Of a stretch of 64,000 nucleotides of DNA, positions 22,061-33,837 are shown in pieces. How positions within the stretch are numbered: the first letter of the stretch is position 1; every line of letters starts with the position of its first letter. The notes under the pieces were generated by a model. The model saw only the letters and a program-made list of their open reading frames with translations, searched no databases and was not told where the DNA came from. The position numbers and the translations under genes were made by a program. Source of the DNA: Marchantia polymorpha subsp. ruderalis (lineage: Eukaryota; Streptophyta; Marchantiopsida; Marchantiales; Marchantiaceae); the NCBI GenBank assembly GCA_037833965.1, contig AP031355.1, positions 7,031,501 through 7,095,500 on the forward strand, in the 5' to 3' direction.

Positions 22061-22573
22061 ATGGAAAACGGTACAGTCCAAAAAGACAATATTCAGCAAG
22101 TGGGTCGACGTGGGAGGGTGAGAGAGAAGAACAGGCATGGAGACACGACGGACCTAACTTGTCTCGGCTGCCATGGAAGATGGAGTAGAATAGAGTCTTC
22201 GATGTGTGGGTCAAAGGCATCAAATCTTTTGATGTCCGAGTCAAGCAAGAGGCTAGAGTTTTCCGGCTCCTTTTTTTCCTGGGATCTGTTAGCCATGTCC
22301 ATTTACAGCCGTAATCCTGCTGGATTAATGGTGTTTGCAGAAAAAGCTATCCATGACGCTCGGTGTTGGTGCCGGAATAGTTTAGGTCTAGATCTCAGAA
22401 GCCATGTTCAGTTTGATGATCTTGCATGCATTTTTGGTTCTGATGGGTCTAAGATTCTGAATATGTGTGTTGCAGAGGCTGAGGAATTGTCTACCGAGCT
22501 GCAGCTGTCTCCTGAGAATCTCAGCATGTGCTTGCTTCATACTCGATGCACCTCTAAGAGAATCCAGAACTAA
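22061..22573 (+). CDS. Orphan ORF, 170 aa, unknown
   Basis: This ATG-initiated frame is long for its gene-poor surroundings. It encodes MENGTVQKDNIQQVGRRGRV at the N-terminus and an acidic end with AEAEELSTELQLSPENLS. I recognise no domain. No obvious promoter or splice support was seen. It may be a chance frame, so confidence is low. Confidence 0.2.
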   Translation: MENGTVQKDNIQQVGRRGRVREKNRHGDTTDLTCLGCHGRWSRIESSMCGSKASNLLMSESSKRLEFSGSFFSWDLLAMSIYSRNPAGLMVFAEKAIHDARCWCRNSLGLDLRSHVQFDDLACIFGSDGSKILNMCVAEAEELSTELQLSPENLSMCLLHTRCTSKRIQN

Positions 22574-23460
22574 AATTATAAATTTTGTGAGATTTGTTAG
22601 AGTACCTGATTATTACACCGCCAAAGTCAATCTTACACCATACTCATTTTTAACTCGTAAGCTCACCCGATTGTGCATGTACTCCATGTAACCATCAATC
22701 ATACGATCTTCGTTAAGGTTATGAAGCTTGAAGTGCAGCTGTACAGTGAGGCTCCTGTATTGTTTTTCCAGCGACCACCGAGCTACTTGTGCATCAGGTC
22801 TAAGACGATGGAGGACTTTTGATCAGTTCCGCATCAACTCTGGGATGGTAACAGGAAATGCATGTATCATCTGACATCTGACCTTCAAGTGCATGCAAGG
22901 GCAGCTCCATTCGCATGTACCGATTATGATCATGCTGCATTCTTTGAACGGTAATGGCAATGGTAAACTACGCAGTCTGCACTCTGTCCCGTACTACCGC
23001 ACAGCTGGAGACACATCATCTTGGTACACGATGCCGACTACTTTACCCGAAACATCAATCAAAGTTCTCCAGATCACATAGGTCAGTGTCTCACCTGTTT
23101 GAGAGCGATTGCCATCCTTCATTCCCTGTCTTGCGTTGTTGAGCTCGTTAGCAATCTTACAAGTTGAAGATAAATTCGATTCGGAATTCGGTCAAACCAA
23201 TACTCTAATGGTTTGCAGCTCAGTTCAGTAGTTTTGATGACAGAGCTGGAGAGGGAGGGAGGGTCTGGAGGTTTTGGCCGGGCTCTCGAGAGTTTTTCAG
23301 CCTCTTCAATTGGAGCTAGACACTAGACCACACCTCAAAAGCCTCTTCCTAAAGCACATGGAATGCCAAGAGTTTAGTAAACATGGGGTTTAACTTGCCC
23401 AGAACCCCATCGGCTGCAACGAAATCACAACAATCGGGACTGCTTCAAACTCATGTCCAA

Positions 23461-23512
23461 ATATATATAAATATAAATATAAATATAAATATATATATAT
23501 AGATATAACTTT
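23461..23512. repeat. AT-rich short tandem repeat (ATAAAT type)
   Basis: Repeated ATAAAT units flanked by AT dinucleotides. Confidence 0.8.
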
Positions 23513-26500
23513 AGATATATAGAGATCGTATGAGGAGGTTTATAGTAAGCATTCAAAATGCTCGTACACTTTTGTCATTCATCAATAAGATGGATCACAT
23601 TTTAGTACAGTAAAGTAAATGGGAAGTTGCAGTATAGCCTGGAACGTGAGCATTTCAAGGCCTTTACAGTTCAAACACGAGCTGGGCCGAACTGGACTCA
23701 CAATTGCAAATCCAATCATCCATCCTTGTCATGCCACTCATCTTCCACCTCGATCTTCGTCTGTCCTCCAGAAAGCCACCGTAGCTCTAGCTGGTGGGGC
23801 GCCGGGAACTTTCTCATGGAGTCTGTTCCTGCGTCTCCTCCTACGACTACGACTCCTTCGGTCACTCGTCGGTTCCCTGAGTTCTCCAAGAATGTTCCTT
23901 CATATCCTCGTTAACGACTGTTTGGCTTATCGCATTGACTCCATCGCATCCATCGTCAACGTCAGGTGACAACACTTGGAGCTCGAAGTGATAAGACTAG
24001 TGTTTCATCGTAATGCCCCTACAAGAACAAAGTCCCTGTTTTTGCTGATATAGGTGAAAATGGCTGTGCTTCTTCTTCTAGCGGACGGCATTTCGGTCAC
24101 ACATAGTTCGAAGGTCAGCTCGGTTCTTTATCATGAGATGGAAGTTAGGTAGTGGCAGTCATCGAGACCCACGGATCCATGTTCAATGACAACAGCACCG
24201 CTCACTAGTGTACAAAATGAAGGAAGACCTTTCAGCTAAAACCTTGTCTTTCTGGGCGGGGGATGGAGTTCTTACATCAGCGCGACGCATTGTGTTTGTT
24301 CTTATCGTATTTTCTAGGCCTGTAGAGTGGGGTTGCCGATCCGAAGGAAAGCTCCAATGTCACCAACGCCACATAGCTGAGCTGACTTTCACCGAAAACC
24401 TACGGAAGATTGATCGATCACTAGACTTCGTCCTCTCTCGAGAGAGGCTCGTTTGTACAGCCTTGTGTTCCTTTATGGCAGCAAGAGGTTTCTTGTCGGA
24501 CAAGTTTCAACCCATTGAATGATACAATTTTGCATCAGGTTGGATTATCGGTTCGGACCTCAAGGATTCTCTCTCTGGACCTCCAATATTCGACAGAGTG
24601 ACGTACTTATCTCGGAAGCCTGTCTGACCGCTCTTACGTAATAGAATATGAAATCTGGTTCGTGACAACAGATTTTCTACGATTGTGGCGATGAGTTGAA
24701 AAGTACGTCTTGGCACTGGTGGAAAATTGAAGGCGCGAATTGCAATACATGCTCATGTGCTCTCATTTTTTATTACTTAACCTGCTGCTGCTGTGTAACT
24801 TCATGATTGAGAATAAAGTCTTGTCCTCCTCGATCATCCATCCATGAAGATGCAGGACCGTGATCAGGTGATTTAGTCACCAGAAGGACTAATTCAACTC
24901 CACATCTGGCATGTGTTCTCGTGTCGTGCAGCAATGCCCGTTGGAACTCATGTGTTTAGGGAATGTCGCTACTCTTTTGCTCCTTTCAATCTTGCTCTTG
25001 CCCCTCATACTCTCCATCATTTGTTCATGAAGCAAGGGCAGATACGTGGTCCTACCACACTGTGATCACTGCACCAATCATCTCAAATATATTCCCCAAG
25101 ACTCGAACGTAAGAACGAAGACTTCTGGTCACCAATTCTGTTGTCCAATCGTAAAGGAAGTCATGGGAGAAAAACGCTTTTGAGAGCATCTGCCAGAACC
25201 ATAATCATGTCTTCGCGTCAGCATCGTTGCTCACGATGCAGCGAAAGTCTTAGCACCTCACTTACCTCTGTACTGCCTCGGAGTGATCCTGAAGAGAGTG
25301 ATCTTCGGACTAATCCCAAGTACAGAAACTATGATCATATGACCATGATCAAGCATGCTCTGGACACAGCCCTTACCTTCTTAACCAATTCCAAAATCAC
25401 CAACTTTGAAACAAACTTCAATTTTCTACTCACCAAGTACAATCGACTCTCTCGTAGTGCAACATGTTGGTAGTGGCTTCGATTGTTGAAGTCTTCCAGG
25501 TTTTCGGTTAAGCAGAACCTTTAGAAGAGCAATAGAGCATGAAGATTCACTTATAGAATGTTCTACGAGCTTACATAAGCGAGATCTCGGATGTCAAATC
25601 AGAGTTGAATTTTGCATATACAAGGAGATCATGAAAGGACTGCAGATTTAAATTGATATTGTAACATAGATAATCTACAGACTGAGATGAGTCTATTGAA
25701 GAAGGGAGGCCAAGTACATGGCTTCAAGCAGGGGAAGGCCCATCAAGCCATCGAGGATTGAAAACAAATGGCTGATATTTTATTGTGAAAATATGTCAGA
25801 ATGAATCTAAGATATCCAAAATATCTAGATCAAACCTATACAAGGTGGAATCTCCAAATAATCATCACCTAGCATGGTTTAATTTTTAATTTATAACACT
25901 AATTATGTATTCACTAGTGATACTTTTTAAATAGTGCAAATAATTTGAATCGTGTATTGCACAATAATTAAGAATAACATGATACCCTTGTCACCTGGTA
26001 TTGTAGGTTCTCAAATAAAATTTATAGTCTTTTCGCAACTGGGGAGTGGCAGTCGACTTCCACCCGCTCTTATTGGCAGAAAATAGACGGATATTGGTAG
26101 ATCCTCTGACCAAACTGCAGTCACTAGTAGCATACGTGGAACTCAGACCCAGTGAGTTGTTCTTGTTTAGCCACAATCTTAGAACCTTGTCATGGCTTTG
26201 CAGAATATATTCGTTAGATCTTGATCCCCGTGCTTCTGTTCAACTGATGGAGTACTATTTCAATTTCTAGTTATATCTCTTGATCCAGATGGTCTCAGTT
26301 GATGAAACGAATAGCTTGCTGGAAAACTTCAGAAACACCAGACTGAACGGTCCAGTAAAATGAAAGATTTTTTTCTGCCATGAGCATCATTCTGGCTACA
26401 CACGGTGATTCTCAAAAAAGCATCATATCGAGTTAAGCCTATGACATGGAAAATCCATAGTCTGGATTCCAGACTCATCAAAAAAGTTTACCTGGAAGAT

Positions 26501-28338
26501 TACATGTTGGCATTTCAAATTGTGGCGAATCACATTTTTGTTCAGTCATGAGTCCTTGATGCATTTTATCAACATTTTTCGCCGAGTCATATGTCACATA
26601 AGGGATTTTTTTAGTGATTAAAATCCTAGAATCAGGTTTCTTGTGACAGCGCAAAGTGATGGATTAGTTACTAGAAGGAAACCTTACAAAATCAGGAGTC
26701 AGAAGTGGGCCTCGTAAGCATTAAACTATGAAGAACAAAGTGGTCCGTTAATGGATGGAACTGCTTGATAGATCCTGGATGTTTTCAAGTATTCAAAGCT
26801 CTTTCCCTGAAATCAAATCTTTTGATGGTCCAACGGTATCGATCAACCCTCTAATCATTTTTCAAAAGTACTTTATTTGCAAATAAAGCAAATATGTCAT
26901 AATGGTAAAAGTGTTATGTACATTATGATATCCCACCAAGCTTTTGAAATTACTTGAAGAACGTAAATACTTGAAAATATAATAATCCTCTCGCTCAATA
27001 TCTTTGTTCGAATCTCAGGAAAATTGTGGTCAGCTACCATACACTTACATCTAACATTCTTTACTTCTGAATCATAGAAATAGGTAATCTTCGAAAGTGT
27101 AATAAAGCGCACATCCTTCACAAAACACGATATAAGAACTCTCTATAAAATGAAGATATGGAGGTATCTCTGATAATTGTACGGTGGAGAGGTAACGAAT
27201 TTCGAAACAAGTTCACCAAGGAAGGAAGGACTAAACAGTACAAATTATAATTACAAGTTGGATCGGAGTGGGACCTTTTCAAAGATACAAGGCCAGATCT
27301 AACGAAGATTACTTCGTGAACGTAAGTCCAAAAAAAATTCCCGTCTGTCGCTGGGAAGGCAACCACTTGAAGACCGAAAAAATAAATTCAGATCTAAGGG
27401 GCCCTGTTATAGAACTTGGGAAGCTGAAGATAATGCCACGGGGTCAGAAGGGCATCAAGAGGCGAAGAAAACCATACAATCGAGGGATTGGTCGAAGTAA
27501 GCACGAACCACAGTAACCGAGCTCAGAGGGACGGTTTTCCTCTGTCCCAGTCAGACATGACACGTGGCTGGGTGCTTCGTCCTCCGAGAACCGCGTAGAG
27601 CAACTTCTCACCATAGCATCCACGTCGACTCCGACAGAGGTTCTGTAGTGGCAGATGGACCTTTTCGGGCGATAGAGGAAAGTGCAGACGCCGATGGATG
27701 CCAATTCGTGGCCTTCGCGGATCTTCCCATCTCGCAGTCTGACGTGGCTCCTACATGGCGTGACCTGGATTCTCGTCGGCGGCTCGGTCGGTCGATCGCG
27801 TCCCGACTCCGGTCTCTACCACCACCGGCGCAGTTGACTGGCTCGACCCAGTCATTTCCGCACACCGGCTGGCTGCTCGTTCGCACAAGAACCTCATGTT
27901 TTGCGCATGGTGTTGTACTGTACATTGCATAGCACGACACCTTGACACGTCATGACGTAAATACTTCTGCTATACAATATACGTTTCACTGCGTTTTGTC
28001 CGATCACGATAATTCCTTATTATTATATTGCCGTAATCCACATTTTATTAATCGAGTTCGGAATTTGTACACAAAAGGTAGAATAACGATAAGAGTAGTA
28101 CTGTAAAGCATTACTTTAACGAAATCTAAATCATCGATCTGCACCTGCAGAAATAGAACTACGTCAAGTAGGGCATTCCGCTGTAATCCCCGGCATATAC
28201 GAGATAGTTTTTTTTTAAAAATTGCTGGCCATTTACAGTACGGTTGTAACTATGTCTGACGTCGTTTGGGAAAATAAAAGGTAAATAATTTTGGACCAGT
28301 CGTGCCGAAGATCTAGATCACCGCGAAATCGAAGGGAA

Positions 28339-28358
28339 GATGGATGGATGGATGGATG
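28339..28358. repeat. GATG tetranucleotide microsatellite
   Basis: Five consecutive GATG units. Confidence 0.8.
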
Positions 28359-29162
28359 TGAATCGCCATGACCCATTAGGAAACACAAAAGGTGGTAGGG
28401 CATCATGGCATCACCAATATGGATGTGAGCGAAGACATGGATGAGAGACGTCATACCATCGTTAGCTTGCGGCTTCAAGTTGCGTCTCGCATATCGTAAA
28501 GGCCCTAAAGGACCACGGCACGGTCCCGCATCGGAACCGACGGACAATAGACCCGCTGGACCGTGGGGTCAGCCGGGACCCAGGACGCGCGCGACGAAGC
28601 GGTGGTTGGTGGACGAATATCCCGGACGGACAAAGAGATTCCCTAACCGGAGTAGCGTTCGCAGCGGGAATATGCCGATGCAGATGCGGTGGTTACCCGG
28701 TGAGCCCCAGATACGGTGCCAGTCGACCGGATCGGCTGAGCTCTACGCCGTTCAAACACGTGGTCCGGCTGTACTTCGGTCATCTACCGAGTTCTGGGCC
28801 GCACGAGCGTCGACCATGAGCCAACAGGACGTGCACTTTTGATTTCACTCTGGCTCACTAACCATGGTCAGGAAGACTAATCCTGCGGTCCAGAGGGCCG
28901 AGGGTGGGTCCGAACCCCGAGAACGATAGTTCCCGCTGGCCTCGATGATCCTGCTCGTTTGTGTCGTCTCGTGCTGGTGGGTTCGTGGCCATGGTAAGAT
29001 CCAATGACTGACCATAATCAATCGATCGATTAAGCGGTCACGTTTCGAGGAGTGATGAATTAGGCGCAGATTTTTTATGTTTTTCTCGGTGCAAATTTCG
29101 AGAAGAATCTCTGGGTAGATTTTATGCTTGTCTCACAGACGACCATCCTTCGGGATTGGACA

Positions 29163-29181
29163 CAGAGAGAGAGAGAGAGAG
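29163..29181. repeat. AG dinucleotide microsatellite
   Basis: Nine AG units, part of a purine-rich area. Confidence 0.8.
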
Positions 29182-29294
29182 GGTCGTGAGAAACCGCAGG
29201 ATCAACTGTTGTCCCAGCCTGTGAGTGTGCCTCAAGTCCAAGGAGGATGCAGAGAAACCTGAACACGTAAAATGCTCATGGCCATTATCGGTGT

Positions 29295-29312
29295 ACTATC
29301 TATCTATCTATC
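29295..29312. repeat. CTAT tetranucleotide microsatellite
   Basis: About four CTAT units. Confidence 0.75.
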
Positions 29313-29591
29313 CAATTGTCCGGCATCGTTTGAAGCGGTGGAAGGGTGTGGCAATTGCTGAGGAAAGGAAGTGGACGAGGGAGGGGCATGAGTGAGGGAG
29401 AAGAAAGAGGGAGGGGAGAGAGCTGAGCTGAGCTAGCAGCTTCTCGAGCGGGAGATGCTTCCTCGTAGACCTTTGTCATCTTATCAAGTCTAGAGGGAAA
29501 AGATCCTGCTAGAGAGCACGAGACTATTCCAGTCCACCTCAGCTCTCATCTCGCGTCTTTAATGCTCCTGCTTGTCCACACGAATGAATGA

Positions 29592-29870
29592 ATGAATGGG
29601 CTTGCCATCCCTTCCCTTCGCTTCGCTTCTTTGGGAATTTGGCTTGCCGTGATCCTCCTTTCCTCCACTTTTGCCCGAGTGGACTTTCCTCACCCTTCCC
29701 TTCCGTCTCGAGCTCGTCATCGATCCATGACCCATGGGTGGAATCTACTCCCAGCAACTCACTTGCTCATACCTTCAGATGGCAAATATTATTTTGTCCT
29801 CCTTGACAAGCTAGAATCTGAATCTACCGCGGGCCTTGCGTCACAGCACGGCGAGAAGTCATTCAGTTGA
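29592..29870 (+). CDS. Possible small secreted protein ORF (92 aa)
   Basis: The frame opens MNGLAIPSLRFASLGIWLAV followed by ILLSSTFA, a good signal peptide with a likely cleavage after TFA (~residue 28). The rest has no known domain and the frame ends at 29870. A second open frame (to 30051, basic, PERRQPLPPSNDREP) overlaps its end in another phase, so a spliced continuation is possible, but I found no convincing donor/acceptor pair. A GAAT tetranucleotide run overlaps the start, and purine-rich DNA precedes it. Family unknown. Confidence 0.22.
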   Translation: MNGLAIPSLRFASLGIWLAVILLSSTFARVDFPHPSLPSRARHRSMTHGWNLLPATHLLIPSDGKYYFVLLDKLESESTAGLASQHGEKSFS

Positions 29871-32800
29871 AAAGTTTCCAGAACGACGTCAACCCCTACC
29901 TCCTTCAAACGACAGGGAGCCAAATAATTTTAGCACAAAGGATAGGAATACTCCATCCACCCCTCGAAGGCGAAACCTGGGTCTAAACTCTGCTGCAAAG
30001 AGAATTAGAACTCGACTCTCACGTCATCAGTCTTGCTCATCGTCTCCATAGCCCGAGGAACCAAGTGACTTTTACATCTCAAGGAGCAACGACGTGAAAT
30101 TGCATTGTAGAGGGGTCGAGTAAATCAAGTGATTGTCCCAGACAGCGAGCCTCTGTCTCGCTGTAGTGTGCAGTCAGAATTAAGTGCTGCTGGCAGGGTA
30201 ACGTTAACCACTGCTGGCTGGCAGAGGCGGTTCAGACGAAGCAAGTTAAGCTTGACCCATGGATCCTGATAAGTTCCATGCTAATTTTGACCTTCCTTCG
30301 TACTTACTCTCATCTGACCTTATCGATGACGGACGGACCGATACAGAGCTGAACTGGACTTGACTCCTCCCATGCTCTGCAGACTTGCTCGCTTCACGAA
30401 TTCTTATGCAGCATCCACAAGCACAGTTCTCAGATCTCTCTCCCTCTAGCAAGACTAGCAGTGATTTGACCTCGCACATCTACAAGTACGTGACTCTTCC
30501 GAGCTACTCCTCTAAGTTTTGCTCTGCTTGTATGCCTGGTTCAAAAATGAGAAAGTGCTCAACAAGCACGGGCCCATCTCTTCGAAAAATACACGTCGAA
30601 TCAAACCGGGTACATACGATTCTAGCTAGCAGGCAGGGAGTCAGCTTCCCCGTTTGAGGAATGGTAAAATCTGGTTTCTGGCCGTCATCATTCTCTTTCC
30701 AAAAGGGTTGAAACGCCTAACGATGGGTGAGGATGTGACTCAGACCTCGGTTCCTTCATCGAATGAGTCAGCAGCTTAGCCAGGGTGCCTTGGAAGCATC
30801 CTGATGCTCTTGGGAATATTACTATGCAATATAAATAGCACCCCCTTCCCAGACCGTTGGATGACAAATTTGGCAGTCTTTAAAAGCTCATTGTGGACCC
30901 ACTCCACTGCTAATCCGGTTGCAGCCACTTCATGGTGGTTCCCGATTGACTGTGTCTAAGAATGACGTGAGAGACCAAACCGTCATTTCTGAGTCTAGCG
31001 TCTTGGTTTTGTCACTGAGTGGTCCTGTGGAGGAATCTGTGGCTTATCCTCGTGCCAACGATGCTCAGAGGATGCATCCCCAGCTAAATTGGATCTTAGC
31101 TTTTGGAGTAAGCTGCTGTTCGGCATACCCATGCAGCATCTGCATGTTGTGGTGATGTATGGGTGTCCATCTGCTTCACTTCAGTTTAGCCTGCATCGGA
31201 TGTTGTAACAACTCTGGATCCCGACGGCTCTTGATTAGCTTGCCTTCTGATCCATGCACTTTCTCGTTAGCATATTCAGCACATATTCAGGATACCACAT
31301 TGTGCTAACACGATGTTTACAACCACAACGATATTTGAAGACAAATAGTAGCTCTGCTCTAGCGGTGATCGTTAAGTCCAGCGATGGACATTCCTTCCAG
31401 ATGCCGAGTGAATATATAAGGAGATTCTCCCCCAAGTTTGGTAGAGAAAGAAGTTACGTCATAACTTCTCTTTCGAATGGTAAAAACATTTAAATCACAA
31501 AAAGTCATCTTTCTCTGGACACTTACATTAAGTGTCCAGACTCGAAAGTCGAAGGTGAACATATTTTGTCAGTCATAGGTAAATATCGAAGCCAGAAGAA
31601 GAATGAGAATCATGTAACTTTTTTAAAAACTTGCCATGTAATATTGCTATGGAATGGTAAACCCCCGTGAAGTCATACCTTACAATTTGCTAGGGTCGAA
31701 TAACATCACAATTCAAAATATGTATTGTATTGAAGATATGATAACTCTTTAAGGAAAGTAATGTACATATACGTGAGTATACAAGAATACTCACCTAAGA
31801 AATCAATCGCATTAGGTAATTGATCTTTTACATAACTGCATTTGACTAAAATAGATCATTCAATAAATTAGAGAAAATGAAACTCCGTACGTCCAATATG
31901 GCAATTATTTCGTGAATCTATGGAAAATATGTCAAAAAAATGTATCCCGAGAATGATGACTACAGAAATTTTTTACAAAGGAGCCAAGAGAGACCTTAAA
32001 AGTTCAATTTAGCAGCACAATTCTAAAGATAAAAAGCTTTACTTTCAATATTTATTTCACTCTCGAGACCTACATGTGCATTTGAGCAAACAAACGTTGC
32101 TGCTCTCACATATGCAACCACCGTCTCGAACGAGGAGAAGCAAAAATCCGAAAGTGTCCGACTGAAAAGTCCTCACGACGAAGTTGAGCTCTTTGCCTTC
32201 TCCAAGATTCAAGACCAGCTACAGAAGAACATTACCAACTTAGAAAAATAATTAGTACTTATATTTGTACAACAGCTGGCATGTTCTTTTTAATCAACAA
32301 ATTGAAGAAGCTATACAAGGTACTTATAAAGCATCTCTTAAAAAACATTTGTGCAAAAGAATTTTTTAAAAATGGATAAAAATGGAGCCAATATTTCCAT
32401 GGCTTTCCATTTCCATTATTTATGTTTACAAAAACAAGAGGTTTTTTACGATGGCAGAACCAGTCAATGACCTGAATTGAATAATTTCCACAGATCGAAG
32501 CTGTAGCGTACAATCTTCTGCTCCGAAGCTGATAGACAGATACGAAAGAAGACAACGAACTTTTGATTTTGAGAGCAACCCTTGACGCACTTGGAAAATG
32601 GTCCACCTTAGTGGTCATGCCAAATCATGGGCAGCTGGGAGCAATCGTCAAAGCGGAAGTGGATCCCTTTCCGTCGTCGGAGGTGATTTGGTGGTCACCA
32701 TGAATTCTCAGACTGGACAGAAACAAAATGACGCTGACCACAATTGTGTTGGGCCATGCGAGGACTCCATCAACTGCCTCCACACAGCCCTCCTCGTCGT

Positions 32801-33300
32801 TCTGTTGGGTCCCAACAGCAATGATATTTTATAACGAGCGAGATGGCCGGCTCCCAGGCTACGGACCAGGACCACTGAAGGACATGTCCCAATAAAGTCG
32901 ACATCGTTCGAATTTCCTCGTCCATATCTGTCCCGGTCGACGAACAGGATTTCACAGGTCGCTGTTGCAATGTTTGAGGTGGGCCTGGCCGAAAACCTCA
33001 CCTCGATGCCGCCATGAACCTTATCAAGTCGTACTAAGCAGTCAGAATTGAAGCAGCTGAGGCAATTGCTTAAGACGCGTATGCTAATGTATGCTAATCG
33101 CTCATCTTCATCCACTTTCCTTCTATTCCTGGCACATGAAATTAGAACCAGAAAGGGGGAAAAAAATTGGGTAGCCGAAGAGAGTAGGAATGCATCTTAG
33201 ATGTGGATATTCAGCAGGATTCGAGAGTTCTGGCCGGCTCGTGTTCCATGCAGTGGTGGAGTCGTAATACGGATCGGCATCATGTTTCCGCCAGGTATCT
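29871..33300. other. Gene-free DNA with a short hairpin
   Basis: Short frames around 30.4-31.2 kb have somewhat protein-like composition but no recognisable family. From 31.2 kb the DNA is AT-rich and featureless apart from the hairpin at 31514-31540. Confidence 0.45.
31514..31540. repeat. Perfect 12-bp-arm hairpin
   Basis: TCTGGACACTTA (31514-31525) and TAAGTGTCCAGA (31529-31540) pair perfectly around a 3-base loop. Confidence 0.7.
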
Positions 33301-33837
33301 ATGGGATCCTCTGCTCCTTGCTATTTCCAAACAAACTCGAGCAGATTCCGACCTCTCCAGGTCTATCTTAAGCTATTAAGCTGCGGCTGCCATAAAGCAC
33401 CGAGTCCTGAACTCCCCAGAAAACACCGATCCATGCTCGAACGCCTTACAAATGCCAAGACCTCTTCCATTGGAACTTATTCCACCCACTGTGTGCATGA
33501 TGCAAATGATTGTATGAGTTCAGATCGAAGGCCATGCCATGCCAATAATGACAATGAGTGTAATGTCCATGAGATGAGTACTCCCCATAAACACGCTGTA
33601 ACGGCGAACAACGAGGACTTGAACCGGTCTGGACAATATTCAATGTTCGTCATGTACAGTACTAGATATAGTATATTACAGCGGAAAGTGCAACTTTCTT
33701 ATGGTTACAGTACTGAAAGAGAAGAGAAAATCAACTCACGAGAAATTTATTTGTCTTGCATTTGGCCTGCGGCACATTTATTAATGTTAAGAGACATGAT
33801 AAGGAGGATTCGGGGAGAGCATCCCTCTATGACATGA
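33301..33837 (+). CDS. Orphan ORF, 178 aa, unknown
   Basis: An ATG-initiated frame starting MGSSAPCYFQTNSSRFRPLQ, rich in His, Ser, Cys and Asn, with no recognised domain. Length is unusual for this gene-poor DNA, but composition is not clearly that of a protein. Low confidence. Confidence 0.18.
   Translation: MGSSAPCYFQTNSSRFRPLQVYLKLLSCGCHKAPSPELPRKHRSMLERLTNAKTSSIGTYSTHCVHDANDCMSSDRRPCHANNDNECNVHEMSTPHKHAVTANNEDLNRSGQYSMFVMYSTRYSILQRKVQLSYGYSTEREEKINSREIYLSCIWPAAHLLMLRDMIRRIRGEHPSMT

Larger units (their letters stand above)
22574..29591. other. Gene-poor region with microsatellites
   Basis: About 7 kb without a recognisable gene. It contains an AAATAT-rich tract (23461-23512), a GGAT microsatellite (28339-28358), an AG run (29163-29181) and a CTAT run (29295-29312). 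Two GC-richer islands at ~27.4-27.9 and ~28.5-29.0 kb have short open frames on both strands but no familiar protein. No transposon protein, tRNA or other RNA gene was seen. Confidence 0.5.

Noticed and set aside
26960..27030. TTCGAATCT, resembling a tRNA T-loop
   Set aside because: No matching acceptor, D-arm or anticodon stem could be found around it.
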